This document shows positions 51,976 through 61,703 of a DNA stretch of 64,000 nt, piece after piece. The DNA is taken from assembly GCA_044772875.1 (NCBI GenBank), contig CP173058.1:310001-374000 (forward strand), read 5' to 3'. How positions within the stretch are numbered: position 1 is the stretch's first letter; every line of letters begins with the position of its first letter. Made by a program: the position numbers and the translations under genes. This DNA is from Morganella morganii_D (GTDB taxonomy: Bacteria; Pseudomonadota; Gammaproteobacteria; Enterobacterales; Enterobacteriaceae). The notes beneath the pieces were generated by a model. That model was given only the letters and a program-made list of their open reading frames with translations. It was not told where the DNA came from and made no database searches.

Positions 51976-52243
51976 GTTCGATCTCCTGTTACTGCATTTT
52001 TCATTATAAGGGGAAGGATACCCGAAGGCGGCCGGTAACGCTGTTTAAAATGAGCGGTCGCGAATATCCGATGTCCGGAGAATAGCAAATTCTTACACAA
52101 AGTGCGTGTGTCATAACAGGGAATTATGATGAATTTGTCAGATGCTCTGGTCTTTGGCGGCTCAAATCACTATAATCCCGCGCAACCTTTTTTCCGCAAA
52201 AAAGACTCTTTTCTGTAAATCATCAAGCCGGGATCAATCTGAT

Positions 52244-52702
52244 ATGAGCGAAAAATACGTCGTAACGTGGGATATGTTGCAAATGCATGCCCGTAAACTG
52301 GCACAGCGTTTAATGCCAACCGAACAATGGAAAGGCATTATCGCCGTAAGCCGCGGTGGTCTGGTGCCGGGCGCCTTACTCGCTCGTGAACTGGGTATCC
52401 GTCATGTGGATACTGTCTGCATTTCCAGCTATGATCATGACCATCAGCGCGATATGAAAGTCCTGAAAAAAGCCGATGGTGACGGCGAAGGATTTATCAT
52501 TGTTGATGATCTGGTGGATACCGGCGGTACTGCTCAGATGATCCGTGATATGTATCCGAAAGCGCATTTCGTCACTATTTTTGCCAAGCCGGCCGGACGT
52601 CCGCTGGTTGATGATTATGTGGTTGATATTCCGCAGGATACCTGGATCGAACAGCCATGGGATATGACCGTCAGCTTTGTTAAACCAATCTGTGATCAGT
52701 AA
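52244..52702 (+). CDS. gpt: Xanthine-guanine phosphoribosyltransferase
   Basis: A 152-residue purine salvage enzyme with the PRPP motif FIIVDDLVDTGGTAQMI and MSEKYVVTWDMLQMHARKLA at the start; ISSYDHDHQRDMKVLKKA is the flexible lid. ATG 52244 gives the exact E. coli length; the frame from 52142 adds non-homologous residues. frsA starts 9 bases after the stop. Confidence 0.97.
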   Translation: MSEKYVVTWDMLQMHARKLAQRLMPTEQWKGIIAVSRGGLVPGALLARELGIRHVDTVCISSYDHDHQRDMKVLKKADGDGEGFIIVDDLVDTGGTAQMIRDMYPKAHFVTIFAKPAGRPLVDDYVVDIPQDTWIEQPWDMTVSFVKPICDQ

Positions 52703-52711
52703 GCGAATACC

Positions 52712-53959
52712 ATGACACAACAGAACCTGTCAGAGAAACTGTTTAAGCCGAAAATCAAACACCCTGAGACATCCGCGCTGGTGAACTTTACCCGTTCCGG
52801 TATGAAGGAAGTTAAAGGGAGCGTCCTGAGCGGATGTACACATCCGGGCTGGTATCGCATGATTAACCGCTTAATGTGGGCCTGGCGGGGGATCCCGCCA
52901 CTGGAAACCGAAGAGGTTCTCAGCCGCATAGCGGCATCCGATGCTCCCCGCAGTGATGATGCACTGCTGGATACAGTGATTGGCTACCGCCGCGGTAACT
53001 GGACTTATGAATGGTCTCAGCAGGCGATGTTGTGGCAGCGTAAAGCGCTGGAATTTGAATCCGGCGAAAAAGCCTGTGAAGCCTGGCTGCTCGCCGCAAA
53101 TCTGTACAGTATTGCGGGATATCCTCATTTAAAAGGGGATGAGCTGGCGGATCAGGCTACCGTTCTGGCAAATCAGGCGTATGAAAACTCCGCCCGGTTT
53201 GCCGCGTATGAACTGAAAAAAATTGAATTCAAAATGGAGAGCGGCGGAAACATCTGCGCTTTCCTGCATCTCCCGCCGGGAAAGGGCAGTGCATTTCCGG
53301 TAGTGATGATGTGCGGCAGTCTGGATAATCTGCAAAGTGATTATTGCCGCTATTTCCGTGATTATCTGGCTCCGCAGGGCATTGCACTGCTGACGCTGGA
53401 TATGCCGTCAATCGGTTACTCCTCAAAACAGACCTTAGGCCAGGAAAGCAGCCTGATGCACCAGCAGGTGCTGGATCAGCTGCGTAATGTGCCGTGGATT
53501 GACCACACCCGCGTGGCGGTGATAGGGCTGCGTTTCGGTGCCAATGTGGCAATGCGTATGGCATACCTGTCCGCAAATCAGCTGCGGGGAGCCGTATTGT
53601 TCGGGCCGGTGGTGCATGAGCTGTTTGTCAGCCCGCAGCGGCAGGATAAAATTCCCGGCATGTATATGGATGTGCTGGCCAGCCGTGCTGCGGCACGCTG
53701 TACTGATCCTGATACCGTCCGCACCCGGCTCGGCTGCCTGTCTCTGAAAAATCAGGGGCTGCTCGGCCGCCGCTGTTCACTGCCGGTACTGAGTATGTGC
53801 TGGAAAGAGGATGAATTCAGTCCGAGAAGTGAATCGGAACTGATTGTCCGATCCAGTGTTGACGGTAAGCTGCTGGAATTTGGGCAGACACCGGTTTTTG
53901 ACACTTTCCATAAATCGCTGGATGAAGCGACCCGCTGGCTTACCGGAATTTTATCCTGA
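52712..53959 (+). CDS. frsA: Fermentation-respiration switch protein FrsA
   Basis: A 415-residue alpha/beta-hydrolase-fold protein. HPGWYRMINRLMWAWRGIPP, DALLDTVIGYRRGNWTYEW, VVMMCGSLDNLQSDYCRYFR and a nucleophile-elbow region reading VAVIGLRFGANVAMRMAYL, without a clear Gly-x-Ser-x-Gly, are FrsA features. It interacts with EIIA-Glc in E. coli; its enzymatic activity is debated. It is ATG-started 9 bases after gpt, a conserved pair. Confidence 0.95.
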   Translation: MTQQNLSEKLFKPKIKHPETSALVNFTRSGMKEVKGSVLSGCTHPGWYRMINRLMWAWRGIPPLETEEVLSRIAASDAPRSDDALLDTVIGYRRGNWTYEWSQQAMLWQRKALEFESGEKACEAWLLAANLYSIAGYPHLKGDELADQATVLANQAYENSARFAAYELKKIEFKMESGGNICAFLHLPPGKGSAFPVVMMCGSLDNLQSDYCRYFRDYLAPQGIALLTLDMPSIGYSSKQTLGQESSLMHQQVLDQLRNVPWIDHTRVAVIGLRFGANVAMRMAYLSANQLRGAVLFGPVVHELFVSPQRQDKIPGMYMDVLASRAAARCTDPDTVRTRLGCLSLKNQGLLGRRCSLPVLSMCWKEDEFSPRSESELIVRSSVDGKLLEFGQTPVFDTFHKSLDEATRWLTGILS

Positions 53960-54030
53960 ACAGCATAAAAATCATTGATAATTCCTGCCTGTTTGCTACA
54001 ACTAAGCCTTCGCTGAAAGGAGGCTTAATG

Positions 54031-54429
54031 ATGGCACTGGTTTCAGATTACACGCGTGGCAGATTGCTGCGATGTTTTACTGCATTGGGTCCGTATATCC
54101 GTGAGCAGCAGTGTCTGGAAGGGCAATATTTTTTTGACTGCCTGGCGGTGTGTGTGAATGCGGGTGTTGCGCCGGAAAAACGTGAATTTTTTGGCTGGTG
54201 GCTGATATTGACCCCGCAGGAAACCGGGTTTGTTTCTGAATACCATACCGGGGTATTTGATAAAAAAGGGCTCTGGCAGAAAAAAAACCTGTCTGATAAC
54301 GGGATCCGCGATGCGGTGAGCAAAACACTGACTGATTTTTATCCCCGCTTACAGGCCGTTCTTCAGGAACTGGGCCTGTCCCTGACCCCGTCACCGGAAT
54401 CGCCTCCCCCCGGAAAGCAGCCGGATTAA
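54031..54429 (+). CDS. crl: Sigma factor-binding protein Crl
   Basis: A 132-residue protein promoting sigma-S assembly with RNA polymerase. It shows FTALGPYIREQQCLEGQYFF, DCLAVCVNAGVAPEKREFFG, and the conserved WW in FGWWLILTPQETGF, then SEYHTGVFDKKG. The second of two adjacent ATGs (54031) is preferred since AGGAGG ends 7 bases before it, against 4 for ATG 54028. Its position between frsA and proB matches E. coli. Confidence 0.94.
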   Translation: MALVSDYTRGRLLRCFTALGPYIREQQCLEGQYFFDCLAVCVNAGVAPEKREFFGWWLILTPQETGFVSEYHTGVFDKKGLWQKKNLSDNGIRDAVSKTLTDFYPRLQAVLQELGLSLTPSPESPPPGKQPD

Positions 54430-54522
54430 TGTCCGGTTTTGCGTTATGCCTGTTGGCATCGCGCGTGTCACCTGTTAAAACAGGTCATCTTTTCTTATCC
54501 CGCAAAATAATGGTAGAACGCA

Positions 54523-55626
54523 ATGAATAGCAGCCAAACGCTGGTTGTCAAACTGGGCACGAGTGTGCTGACCGGCGGATCACGACATTTAAACCAGGCC
54601 CGGATTGTTGAACTGGTCCGGCAGTGTGCGCAGCAGTATGAAAAAGGGCACCGTATTATTATTGTGACATCCGGGGCGATTGCCGCTGGGCGTGAGCACC
54701 TCGGTTACCCGGAACTCCCCGCCACCATTGCGTCCAAACAGCTGCTGGCTGCCGTTGGTCAGAGCCGCCTGATCCAGTTGTGGGAACGTCTGTTCTCTAT
54801 TTACGGCATCCACATCGGCCAGATGCTGCTGACCCGTGCGGATATGGAAGATCGCGAGCGTTTCCTCAATGCCCGTGACACGCTGACTGCGCTGCTGGAT
54901 AACGGCATTGTACCGGTCATTAATGAAAACGATGCGGTTGCCACAGCGGAAATCAAAGTCGGGGATAACGATAACCTCTCCGCGCTGGCGGCGATTCTCG
55001 GCGGTGCGGATAAACTCCTGCTGCTGACCGATATTGAAGGGCTGTATACCGCCGATCCCCGCAGTAACCCGGATGCCACCCTGATTTCGGAAGTGCATGA
55101 TATCAGTGATGAACTTCGCAGTGTGGCGGGTGACAGCGTGTCCGGACTGGGCACCGGCGGAATGGCCACCAAACTTCAGGCCGCAACCGTTGCAGGCCGT
55201 GCGGGGATCGATGTCATTATTGCCGCCGGTGATCGTGCCGGGGTGATTTGTGATGTCATTGATGATATTCCTGTCGGCACCCGTTTCTTCGGGAAAAAAG
55301 CACCGATGGAAACGCGTAAGCAGTGGATCTTCGGGGCACCGCCTGCCGGAGAGATCATTGTGGATGACGGCGCGGAGAAAGCACTGAAGGATAAGGGCAG
55401 TTCTCTGCTGCCGAGTGGTATCAGAACCGTGAACGGCAATTTCTCTCGCGGTGAGGTTGTCCGCATCCGCGCTCTGAACGGCCGGGACCTGGCACACGGT
55501 GTCTGCCGTTATAACAGTGACGCGCTGCGCCTGATTGCCGGACGGCAGTCACAGGAAATCAGCACTATTTTAGGTTATGAATACGGCGCAGTGGCTGTCC
55601 ACCGCGACGATATGATTGTCAGTTAA
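54523..55626 (+). CDS. proB: Glutamate 5-kinase
   Basis: A 367-residue enzyme for the first step of proline synthesis. The amino acid kinase domain (VVKLGTSVLTGGSRHLNQAR, IIIVTSGAIAAGREHLGYPE, VPVINENDAVATAEIKVGDN, VSGLGTGGMATKLQAATVAG) is followed by a C-terminal PUA domain (GVCRYNSDALRLIAGRQSQE). Length matches E. coli ProB. proA starts 12 bases downstream. Confidence 0.97.
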   Translation: MNSSQTLVVKLGTSVLTGGSRHLNQARIVELVRQCAQQYEKGHRIIIVTSGAIAAGREHLGYPELPATIASKQLLAAVGQSRLIQLWERLFSIYGIHIGQMLLTRADMEDRERFLNARDTLTALLDNGIVPVINENDAVATAEIKVGDNDNLSALAAILGGADKLLLLTDIEGLYTADPRSNPDATLISEVHDISDELRSVAGDSVSGLGTGGMATKLQAATVAGRAGIDVIIAAGDRAGVICDVIDDIPVGTRFFGKKAPMETRKQWIFGAPPAGEIIVDDGAEKALKDKGSSLLPSGIRTVNGNFSRGEVVRIRALNGRDLAHGVCRYNSDALRLIAGRQSQEISTILGYEYGAVAVHRDDMIVS

Positions 55627-55638
55627 GGATATCAGCAT

Positions 55639-56892
55639 ATGTTAGAACAAATGGGTAAAGCGGCCAAAGCCGCCTCCTGGGCACTGGCTCAGCTTTCCGC
55701 AAAACAGAAAAATCAGGCACTGACCCGCATTGCCGATCTGCTGGAACAGAATAGTGCACCGATCCTTGCTACCAATGAACTCGATATCGCCAAAGCCCGT
55801 GAGCAGGGCATATCAGAGGCGATGCTCGATCGTCTGCTGCTGACACAGGCGCGTCTGGAAAGTATTGCTTCTGATGTGCGCAAAGTGTGTCAGCTGGCGG
55901 ATCCGGTCGGGGAGGTGATCGACGGTGGTGTGCTGGAAAGCGGGCTGCGTCTTGAACGCCGCCGTGTGCCGCTGGGCGTGGTCGGTGTGATTTATGAAGC
56001 ACGCCCGAATGTGACGATAGATGTTGCCTCTTTGTGTCTGAAAACCGGTAACGCGGTGATTTTGCGCGGCGGCAAAGAAACACACAACACTAATGTGGCA
56101 ATGGTCAGTGTGATCCAACAGGCTCTCAGTGAGTGCGGTCTGCCGCAGGCGGCGATTCAGACCATTGATAATCCGGATCGCACACTGGTAAATGAATTGC
56201 TGAAAATGGATCGCTATGTGGATATTCTTATTCCGCGCGGCGGTGCCGGTCTGCACCGTTTATGCCGTGAGCAGTCCACTATTCCGGTGATCACCGGCGG
56301 TATCGGTGTGTGTCATATTTTTGTTGATGAAACAGCTGATCTGCATAAAGCACTGCCGGTCATCAAAAATGCCAAAGTGCAGCGCCCGGGTGTCTGTAAT
56401 GCGGTGGAAACGCTGCTGGTACATGAAAAAATTGCGGCGGAATTTCTGCCGTTACTGAGTGATAACATGGCGGCGGACAATGTCACCCTCCATGCTGACT
56501 CTGCTGCGCTGGCGCTGCTGAAAAACGGCCCGGCGAAGGCGGAAGCCGTGACTGATGCACAATTGTCGGATGAATGGCTGTCACTCGATCTGAATGTGGT
56601 GATTGTAAAGGATATTGACGGTGCGATTGAGCATATACGTCATTACGGTACACAGCACTCAGAATCAATTCTGACGCAATCTATGTCTCAGGCTGATTAT
56701 TTCGTATCAAATATTGATTCATCAGCTGTGTACATCAATGCCAGCACCCGTTTCACTGATGGCGGTCAATTCGGACTGGGGGCGGAAGTTGCGGTCAGTA
56801 CACAGAAACTGCATGCCCGGGGCCCGATGGGGCTGGCAGCACTGACGACCTATAAATGGATCGGCAGCGGTGACCACACGATCCGCTCATAA
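55639..56892 (+). CDS. proA: Gamma-glutamyl phosphate reductase
   Basis: A 417-residue NADPH-dependent aldehyde-dehydrogenase-fold enzyme forming glutamate semialdehyde from the ProB product. It has LERRRVPLGVVGVIYEARPN, NAVILRGGKETHNTNVAM, DILIPRGGAGLHRL, and the catalytic Cys in AKVQRPGVCNAVETLLVHEK; FGLGAEVAVSTQKLHARGPM follows. Second gene of proBA. Confidence 0.98.
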   Translation: MLEQMGKAAKAASWALAQLSAKQKNQALTRIADLLEQNSAPILATNELDIAKAREQGISEAMLDRLLLTQARLESIASDVRKVCQLADPVGEVIDGGVLESGLRLERRRVPLGVVGVIYEARPNVTIDVASLCLKTGNAVILRGGKETHNTNVAMVSVIQQALSECGLPQAAIQTIDNPDRTLVNELLKMDRYVDILIPRGGAGLHRLCREQSTIPVITGGIGVCHIFVDETADLHKALPVIKNAKVQRPGVCNAVETLLVHEKIAAEFLPLLSDNMAADNVTLHADSAALALLKNGPAKAEAVTDAQLSDEWLSLDLNVVIVKDIDGAIEHIRHYGTQHSESILTQSMSQADYFVSNIDSSAVYINASTRFTDGGQFGLGAEVAVSTQKLHARGPMGLAALTTYKWIGSGDHTIRS

Positions 56893-56906
56893 GCGGATCA
56901 TCAGGC

Positions 56907-56966
56907 ATCCGCAGGACGTTTTTTGCCGGATGAAAGTCCGTTCTGCGGATCGCCGCTTTTGCTTTT
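56907..56966 (+). terminator. Probable terminator of proBA
   Basis: ATCCGCAGGACG (56907-56918) pairs with CGTTCTGCGGAT (56939-56950), one wobble, around a 20-base loop, followed by CGCCGCTTTTGCTTTTT. A smaller hairpin, GATCCGCT/AGCGGATC (56880-56899), overlaps the proA stop. Confidence 0.6.
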
Positions 56967-57007
56967 TATCTGAGTACGCTATGATAGGCCATCTTAATTT
57001 ACACCTA

Positions 57008-57025
57008 TGTAAAATATTATGAACA
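57008..57025 (+). promoter_or_regulatory. Putative TyrR box upstream of aroL
   Basis: TGTAAA, six bases, then TGAACA resembles the TyrR consensus TGTAAA-N6-TTTACA, keeping the key G and C. It overlaps a symmetric TTTACA-N4-TGTAAA and ends 22 bases before the aroL start. A candidate -10 (TATGAT, near 56979) lies upstream. Confidence 0.5.
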
Positions 57026-57047
57026 CTTGGCGGGGAAAGCGGATAGT

Positions 57048-57581
57048 ATGAATCATCAGGATGATAAACCGATTATTTATCTTATCGGCGCCCGCGGGGC
57101 AGGTAAAACTACGTTGGGTAAACCGCTGGCTCAGGCATTATTGTACGATTTTATTGACACCGATGCCTGCGTGACGGAACAGTGCCGGATGTCTATCTCT
57201 CAGCTGGTGGAACAATCGGGCTGGCGCAGTTTCCGTGAACTGGAAAGTGATGTGCTGCGTCAGGTCAGTAAACCGCGGCATCTGGTGTCCACAGGCGGCG
57301 GGATTGTGATGGCGCCGGAAAACCGGGCGTTTATGCAGTCAACCGGTAAAGTGGTGTATTTACGCGCCGGTGCTGAAACCCTGGCAGAACGATTATCACA
57401 CACGCCACAGGCGCATCAGCGCCCGAGCCTGACCGGTAAATGTATTGTGGAAGAAATGGCGGAAGTACTGAGCAAGCGTGAGCCGCTCTATCTGGAATGC
57501 GCGGATATCGTGGTGGATGCCACCCGTCCGGTACCGGAGCTTATCAGCTATATCTGCACCCGCATCCGCACTGCCGTATAG
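57048..57581 (+). CDS. aroL: Shikimate kinase
   Basis: A 177-residue P-loop kinase forming shikimate 3-phosphate in the chorismate pathway. Walker A is IGARGAGKTTLGKPLA; FIDTDACVTEQCRMSISQLV and FRELESDVLRQV give substrate Asp and Arg, STGGGIVMAPENR is the GGG loop, and HQRPSLTG carries the lid Arg. The Asp-Thr-Asp and CRMSISQLVE pattern favours AroL over AroK. ATG 57048 is used; the longer frame from 57027 has no homologous lead. Confidence 0.9.
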   Translation: MNHQDDKPIIYLIGARGAGKTTLGKPLAQALLYDFIDTDACVTEQCRMSISQLVEQSGWRSFRELESDVLRQVSKPRHLVSTGGGIVMAPENRAFMQSTGKVVYLRAGAETLAERLSHTPQAHQRPSLTGKCIVEEMAEVLSKREPLYLECADIVVDATRPVPELISYICTRIRTAV

Positions 57582-57735
57582 TGTTTACAGCCGTGTTATT
57601 GTGAACAGTGACACAAATCGAATAAAGGTAATCCCGTACCATTCCGTCAGTTGGTTAATCAATCCGCTGTGTTATTATTAAGGCGTCTGCCCGCCGAACC
57701 GATTGGCGAAATAATAAATACACAGGGAATTCAGT

Positions 57736-59889
57736 ATGTTGATGAATGTGTTACGTGCACTGTTCCGCGGATTATTCCGCATTCGTGTTACCGGTGACCT
57801 GAGTAATCTTAATCAACCGCGAAGTGTTATCACGCCGAATCATGCCTCTTTTATTGATGGTGTTCTGCTGGGGTTATTTCTGCCGACCCGGCCTGTGTTC
57901 GCGATGTACACCAATTATGCCACGCCGTTTTTCATCCGCTGTTTAAAACCCATTGCCGATATTATTCCGGTGGATCCGCGTAATCCGCTGGCACTGCGGC
58001 ATCTGATCCGTGAAGTGGAGAAGGGACGTCAGATAGTGATCTTCCCGGAAGGGCGGGTGACTATCACGGATTCTCTGATGAAGATCTATGACGGGGCTGC
58101 CTTTATTGCTGCCAAAACCGGAGCAAAAGTGATCCCGGTGCGGATTGACGGCGCGGAACTGACTTATTTCAGCCGGATGCGGAAAGTGATCAAAAGTCAC
58201 TTTTTCCCGGCCATCACCATCCATATTCTGCCGCCTGAAACCATTCCGATGCCGGAGGCACCCCGTGCTGCAGAGCGCCGCCGTCTGGCGGGGGAACATC
58301 TGCGCGACATTATGATGAACGCACGCATGGCGTGCCGCCCGTCACTGACACTGCCGCAGGCGTTTCTCGGCGCGGTAAAGCGTTACGGGCGGTTTCAGCG
58401 GATTATTGATGACATTAATTTCAGAGAGGACAGTTATCAGGGACTGCTGAAAAAATCCCTCGGACTGAGCTGCATTATCAGTCATTATACCAAAGAGGGC
58501 GAACGCACCGGCTTCCTGCTGCCGAATGCCACGGTTATGGGGGCGGCGATCCTCGGTGCCTCCATGCGCCGCCGTATTCCGGCACTGCTGAATTACACCG
58601 CGGGTGTCGCCGGGTTGCGTAATGCCATGAAAGCGGCGGGTATTAATACCATCATCACCTCGCGTCAGTTTCTGGAAAAGGGCAAACTGACACATCTGCC
58701 GGAGCAACTGACAGAAGCCAACTGGGTTTATCTGGAAGAGGCAAAATTGTCAGTTACCCTGAAGGACAAGTTGTGGGTGATGCGTCATCTGGTCACGCCG
58801 CAGGCGGCACTGCTGCCGCAGAAGCCGGAAGATGATGCAATTATTCTCTTTACCTCAGGCTCTGAAGGTACACCGAAAGGCGTGGTACACAGCCATGACT
58901 CTCTGCTGGCTAATGTGGAGCAGATTAAAGCGGTTGCGGATTTCACGCCGAAAGACCGGTTTATGTCCGCACTGCCGCTGTTTCATGCCTTCGGCCTGAC
59001 CGCCGGGCTTATCACGCCGCTGCTGTGCGGCAGCCGGATCTTCCTTTATCCGAGTCCGCTGCATTACCGTATGGTGCCGGAGCTGATTTATGATCAGAAT
59101 TGTACCGTGATTTTCGGCACATCCACCTTTCTCGCCAACTATGCCCGTTTTGCTCATCCGTATGATTTTGCGCGTGTCCGCTATGCGGTGGCCGGGGCGG
59201 AAAAACTGGCGGAAGGTACCAAACAGGTCTGGCAGGATAAATTTGGTTTGCGGATCCTTGAAGGCTACGGGGTGACAGAGTGTGCGCCGGTAATTTCCAT
59301 TAACGTACCGATGGCTGCCCGTACCGGCACGGCCGGACGACTGATGCCGGGTATGGAGGCACGCCTGCTGCCGGTTACCGGGATTGAAAACGGCGGACTG
59401 TTGCAGGTTCGCGGCCCGAATGTGATGAAAGGTTATCTGCGGGTGGAAAAACCGGGTCAGACTGAACCGCCGTCAGCGGAAAATGCGCAGGGTGAGGTTC
59501 AGATTGGCTGGTATGACACCGGCGATATCGTCACGGTGGATAAAGACGGATTTATCACTATCCGCGGACGGGTGAAACGTTTTGCCAAACTGGCCGGTGA
59601 AATGATCTCGCTGGAGAGTGTTGAGCAACTGGCACTGGGTGTCTCACCGGATAAACTGCACGCCGTGGTGACGAAACCGGATGCGAAACGCGGCGAAGCC
59701 CTGGTGATGTTTACCACTGACAGTGAACTGGATCGTGCACAGTTGCTGGCAGAAGCAAAAGCGAAAGGACTACCGGAACTGGCGGTTCCGCGTGATATCC
59801 GTCATATCAGACAACTGCCGGTGCTCGGCAGCGGTAAACCTGACTTTGTCACACTGAAACAACAGGCATTACAGGAGCCGCAGGTATGA
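57736..59889 (+). CDS. aas: Bifunctional 2-acyl-GPE acyltransferase / acyl-ACP synthetase
   Basis: A 717-residue two-domain inner-membrane enzyme that re-acylates lysophosphatidylethanolamine. The N-terminal acyltransferase has VITPNHASFIDGVLLG (HX4D) and IVIFPEGRVTITDS. The C-terminal adenylate-forming domain has ILFTSGSEGTPKGVVHSHDS, ILEGYGVTECAPVISINVP, WYDTGDIVTVDKDGFITIRG and a final LGSGKPDFVTLK with the catalytic Lys. Its stop overlaps lplT by 4 bases, coupling it to the transporter of its substrate. Confidence 0.97.
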   Translation: MLMNVLRALFRGLFRIRVTGDLSNLNQPRSVITPNHASFIDGVLLGLFLPTRPVFAMYTNYATPFFIRCLKPIADIIPVDPRNPLALRHLIREVEKGRQIVIFPEGRVTITDSLMKIYDGAAFIAAKTGAKVIPVRIDGAELTYFSRMRKVIKSHFFPAITIHILPPETIPMPEAPRAAERRRLAGEHLRDIMMNARMACRPSLTLPQAFLGAVKRYGRFQRIIDDINFREDSYQGLLKKSLGLSCIISHYTKEGERTGFLLPNATVMGAAILGASMRRRIPALLNYTAGVAGLRNAMKAAGINTIITSRQFLEKGKLTHLPEQLTEANWVYLEEAKLSVTLKDKLWVMRHLVTPQAALLPQKPEDDAIILFTSGSEGTPKGVVHSHDSLLANVEQIKAVADFTPKDRFMSALPLFHAFGLTAGLITPLLCGSRIFLYPSPLHYRMVPELIYDQNCTVIFGTSTFLANYARFAHPYDFARVRYAVAGAEKLAEGTKQVWQDKFGLRILEGYGVTECAPVISINVPMAARTGTAGRLMPGMEARLLPVTGIENGGLLQVRGPNVMKGYLRVEKPGQTEPPSAENAQGEVQIGWYDTGDIVTVDKDGFITIRGRVKRFAKLAGEMISLESVEQLALGVSPDKLHAVVTKPDAKRGEALVMFTTDSELDRAQLLAEAKAKGLPELAVPRDIRHIRQLPVLGSGKPDFVTLKQQALQEPQV

Positions 59890-61091
59890 CAGCACCCGCC
59901 CCGTTACTGAACAAAGGCATGAAAGCGGTACTGATTTCACAGTTTATTACCGCGTTTGCGGATAACGCGATTCTGTTCGCCATCCTTGCGCAGCTCAGCG
60001 CCCGGCATTACCCGGAGTGGAGCCAGCCGATGCTGCAAATGGTGTTTGTGCTGACTTTCATTGTTCTGGCACCGTTTGTCGGACAGATTGCTGACAGCTT
60101 CCCGAAAGGACGGGTGATGCTGGTGTCGAATGGTTGTAAGCTGTTCGGCGCGGTGGTGATCTGTTTCGGTGCGGATCCGTTCCTGGGATACGGGCTGATC
60201 GGGGTGGGGGCTGCTGCCTATTCCCCGGCAAAATACGGGATCCTTGGCGAGCTGACCACCGGTGAACAACTGGTTAAAGCCAACGGGCTGATTGAAGCGT
60301 CGACCATTGTGGCGATCCTGCTGGGATCGGTGACAGGCGGTTTCCTGTCCGATTACCATATTACGATGGCGCTGGTTTTATGTACGGTGATGTACGCACT
60401 GGCGGCGGTGACCAACATCTATATTCCGCGCCTGCCGCCGGCAAAAACCGGCCTGAGCTGTAATCCGCGCACGATGGTGATCTCCTTCTTTCGCGCCACG
60501 GTATCTCTGTGGAAAAATCAGGAAAGCCGTTTTTCCCTGACCGGCACCAGTCTGTTCTGGGGGGCCGGGGTGACACTGCGGCTGATGCTGGTATTGTGGG
60601 TACCGGCGGCACTGGGAATTACCGGCCAGACCATGCCGACCCTGCTTAATGCGATGGTTGCTATCGGGATTGTGGCCGGGGCCGGACTGGCTGCCCGCTT
60701 CATTACTCTGGAAACAGTACGCCGCTGTATGCCGGCCGGGATCCTGATCGGAGTGATGGTCGTTATTTTCATCTTCCGGACCTCTGTGTTGCCGGCCGGT
60801 ATCACACTGGTTATGCTCGGTGTATTCGGCGGCCTGTTTGTGGTGCCGCTCAATGCGCTGCTGCAAAAGCGCGGTAAAGAGACGGTCGGGGCGGGGAATG
60901 CCATCGCGGTACAAAATATGGGGGAAAACGGCGCGATGCTGCTGATGCTGGGGCTCTACTCTCTGGCGGTCAAAGCGGGTGTGCCGGTGGTGGTGATCGG
61001 CGCGACTTTCGGCAGCCTGTTTGCCCTGGCGATCGGCGGATTATGGCTCTGGGATATCCGCCGTAAAAAACAGATTTCACAACAGGAGTGA
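59886..61091 (+). CDS. lplT: Lysophospholipid transporter LplT
   Basis: A 401-residue twelve-helix MFS transporter that flips lysophosphatidylethanolamine inward for Aas. Typical parts are KAVLISQFITAFADNAILFA, FVGQIADSFPKGRVMLVSNG, PAKYGILGELTTGEQLVKAN, and NALLQKRGKETVGAGNAIAV toward the end. Overlaps aas by 4 bases; pncC follows after 3. Confidence 0.96.
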   Translation: MTAPAPLLNKGMKAVLISQFITAFADNAILFAILAQLSARHYPEWSQPMLQMVFVLTFIVLAPFVGQIADSFPKGRVMLVSNGCKLFGAVVICFGADPFLGYGLIGVGAAAYSPAKYGILGELTTGEQLVKANGLIEASTIVAILLGSVTGGFLSDYHITMALVLCTVMYALAAVTNIYIPRLPPAKTGLSCNPRTMVISFFRATVSLWKNQESRFSLTGTSLFWGAGVTLRLMLVLWVPAALGITGQTMPTLLNAMVAIGIVAGAGLAARFITLETVRRCMPAGILIGVMVVIFIFRTSVLPAGITLVMLGVFGGLFVVPLNALLQKRGKETVGAGNAIAVQNMGENGAMLLMLGLYSLAVKAGVPVVVIGATFGSLFALAIGGLWLWDIRRKKQISQQE

Positions 61092-61094
61092 CAG

Positions 61095-61616
61095 ATGCAT
61101 GATGAGCAGGCACTGACCCGGCGCAGTACGGAACTGGGGCATTATCTCCTTGAGTCAGGTCTCAGCGTCACGGCGGCAGAATCCTGCACCGGCGGGTGGA
61201 TTGCCAAGGTGATCACAGATATTGCCGGGAGTTCGGCGTATTTTCAGCGCGGTTTTGTCACCTACAGTAATGATGCCAAACACAGTATGATCGGTGTATC
61301 AGAACAGTCATTATCTGCTTTCGGTGCGGTCAGTGAGGCGGTGGTGCGGGAAATGGCCGCCGGGGCGCTGGACACCGCAGGCGCGGATTTAGCTGTCTCT
61401 GTCAGCGGCATAGCCGGACCGGACGGCGGCAGTGACGAAAAGCCGGTTGGTACAGTCTGGTTCGGCTGGGCGTGGCGGGAAAAAGCAGGGATAAAAACCG
61501 CTGCCCGCTGCTGGTGTTTTCCGGGCAATCGCAATGCGGTGCGCTGTCAGGCGGTGATGAAAGGGCTCGACGGATTAATTGCAATTCTGACGAAAAAATC
61601 ACTTGATACTGTATGA
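61095..61616 (+). CDS. pncC: Nicotinamide-nucleotide amidohydrolase PncC (YgaD/CinA C-terminal type)
   Basis: A 173-residue CinA-C domain enzyme deamidating NMN to nicotinic acid mononucleotide in the NAD salvage cycle. It shows LSVTAAESCTGGWIAKVITD with the catalytic Ser, SSAYFQRGFVTYSNDAKHSM, VSGIAGPDGGSDEKPVGTVW and FPGNRNAVRCQAV. Its stop lies inside the recA LexA box, and recA follows, as in other Enterobacterales. Confidence 0.95.
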   Translation: MHDEQALTRRSTELGHYLLESGLSVTAAESCTGGWIAKVITDIAGSSAYFQRGFVTYSNDAKHSMIGVSEQSLSAFGAVSEAVVREMAAGALDTAGADLAVSVSGIAGPDGGSDEKPVGTVWFGWAWREKAGIKTAARCWCFPGNRNAVRCQAVMKGLDGLIAILTKKSLDTV

Positions 61617-61630
61617 CCATACAGTATAAT
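61603..61630 (+). promoter_or_regulatory. recA promoter with LexA box
   Basis: TTGATA (61603-61608), a 16-base spacer and TATAAT (61625-61630) form a strong promoter. The spacer is itself the LexA site, CTGT at 61609-61612 and ACAG at 61621-61624 with 8 bases between, nearly identical to the E. coli recA operator. Confidence 0.95.
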
Positions 61631-61703
61631 CAGTTCAACAGATTCAGTTGAAACCATTTTAATAACCCAGGGCAGTGTCCCGGGGGTTGAGAAGGGAGTT
61701 TAC

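Noticed and set aside
54589..55497. 302-codon minus-strand open frame opposite proB
   Set aside because: Shadow of proB, with no supporting start or similarity.
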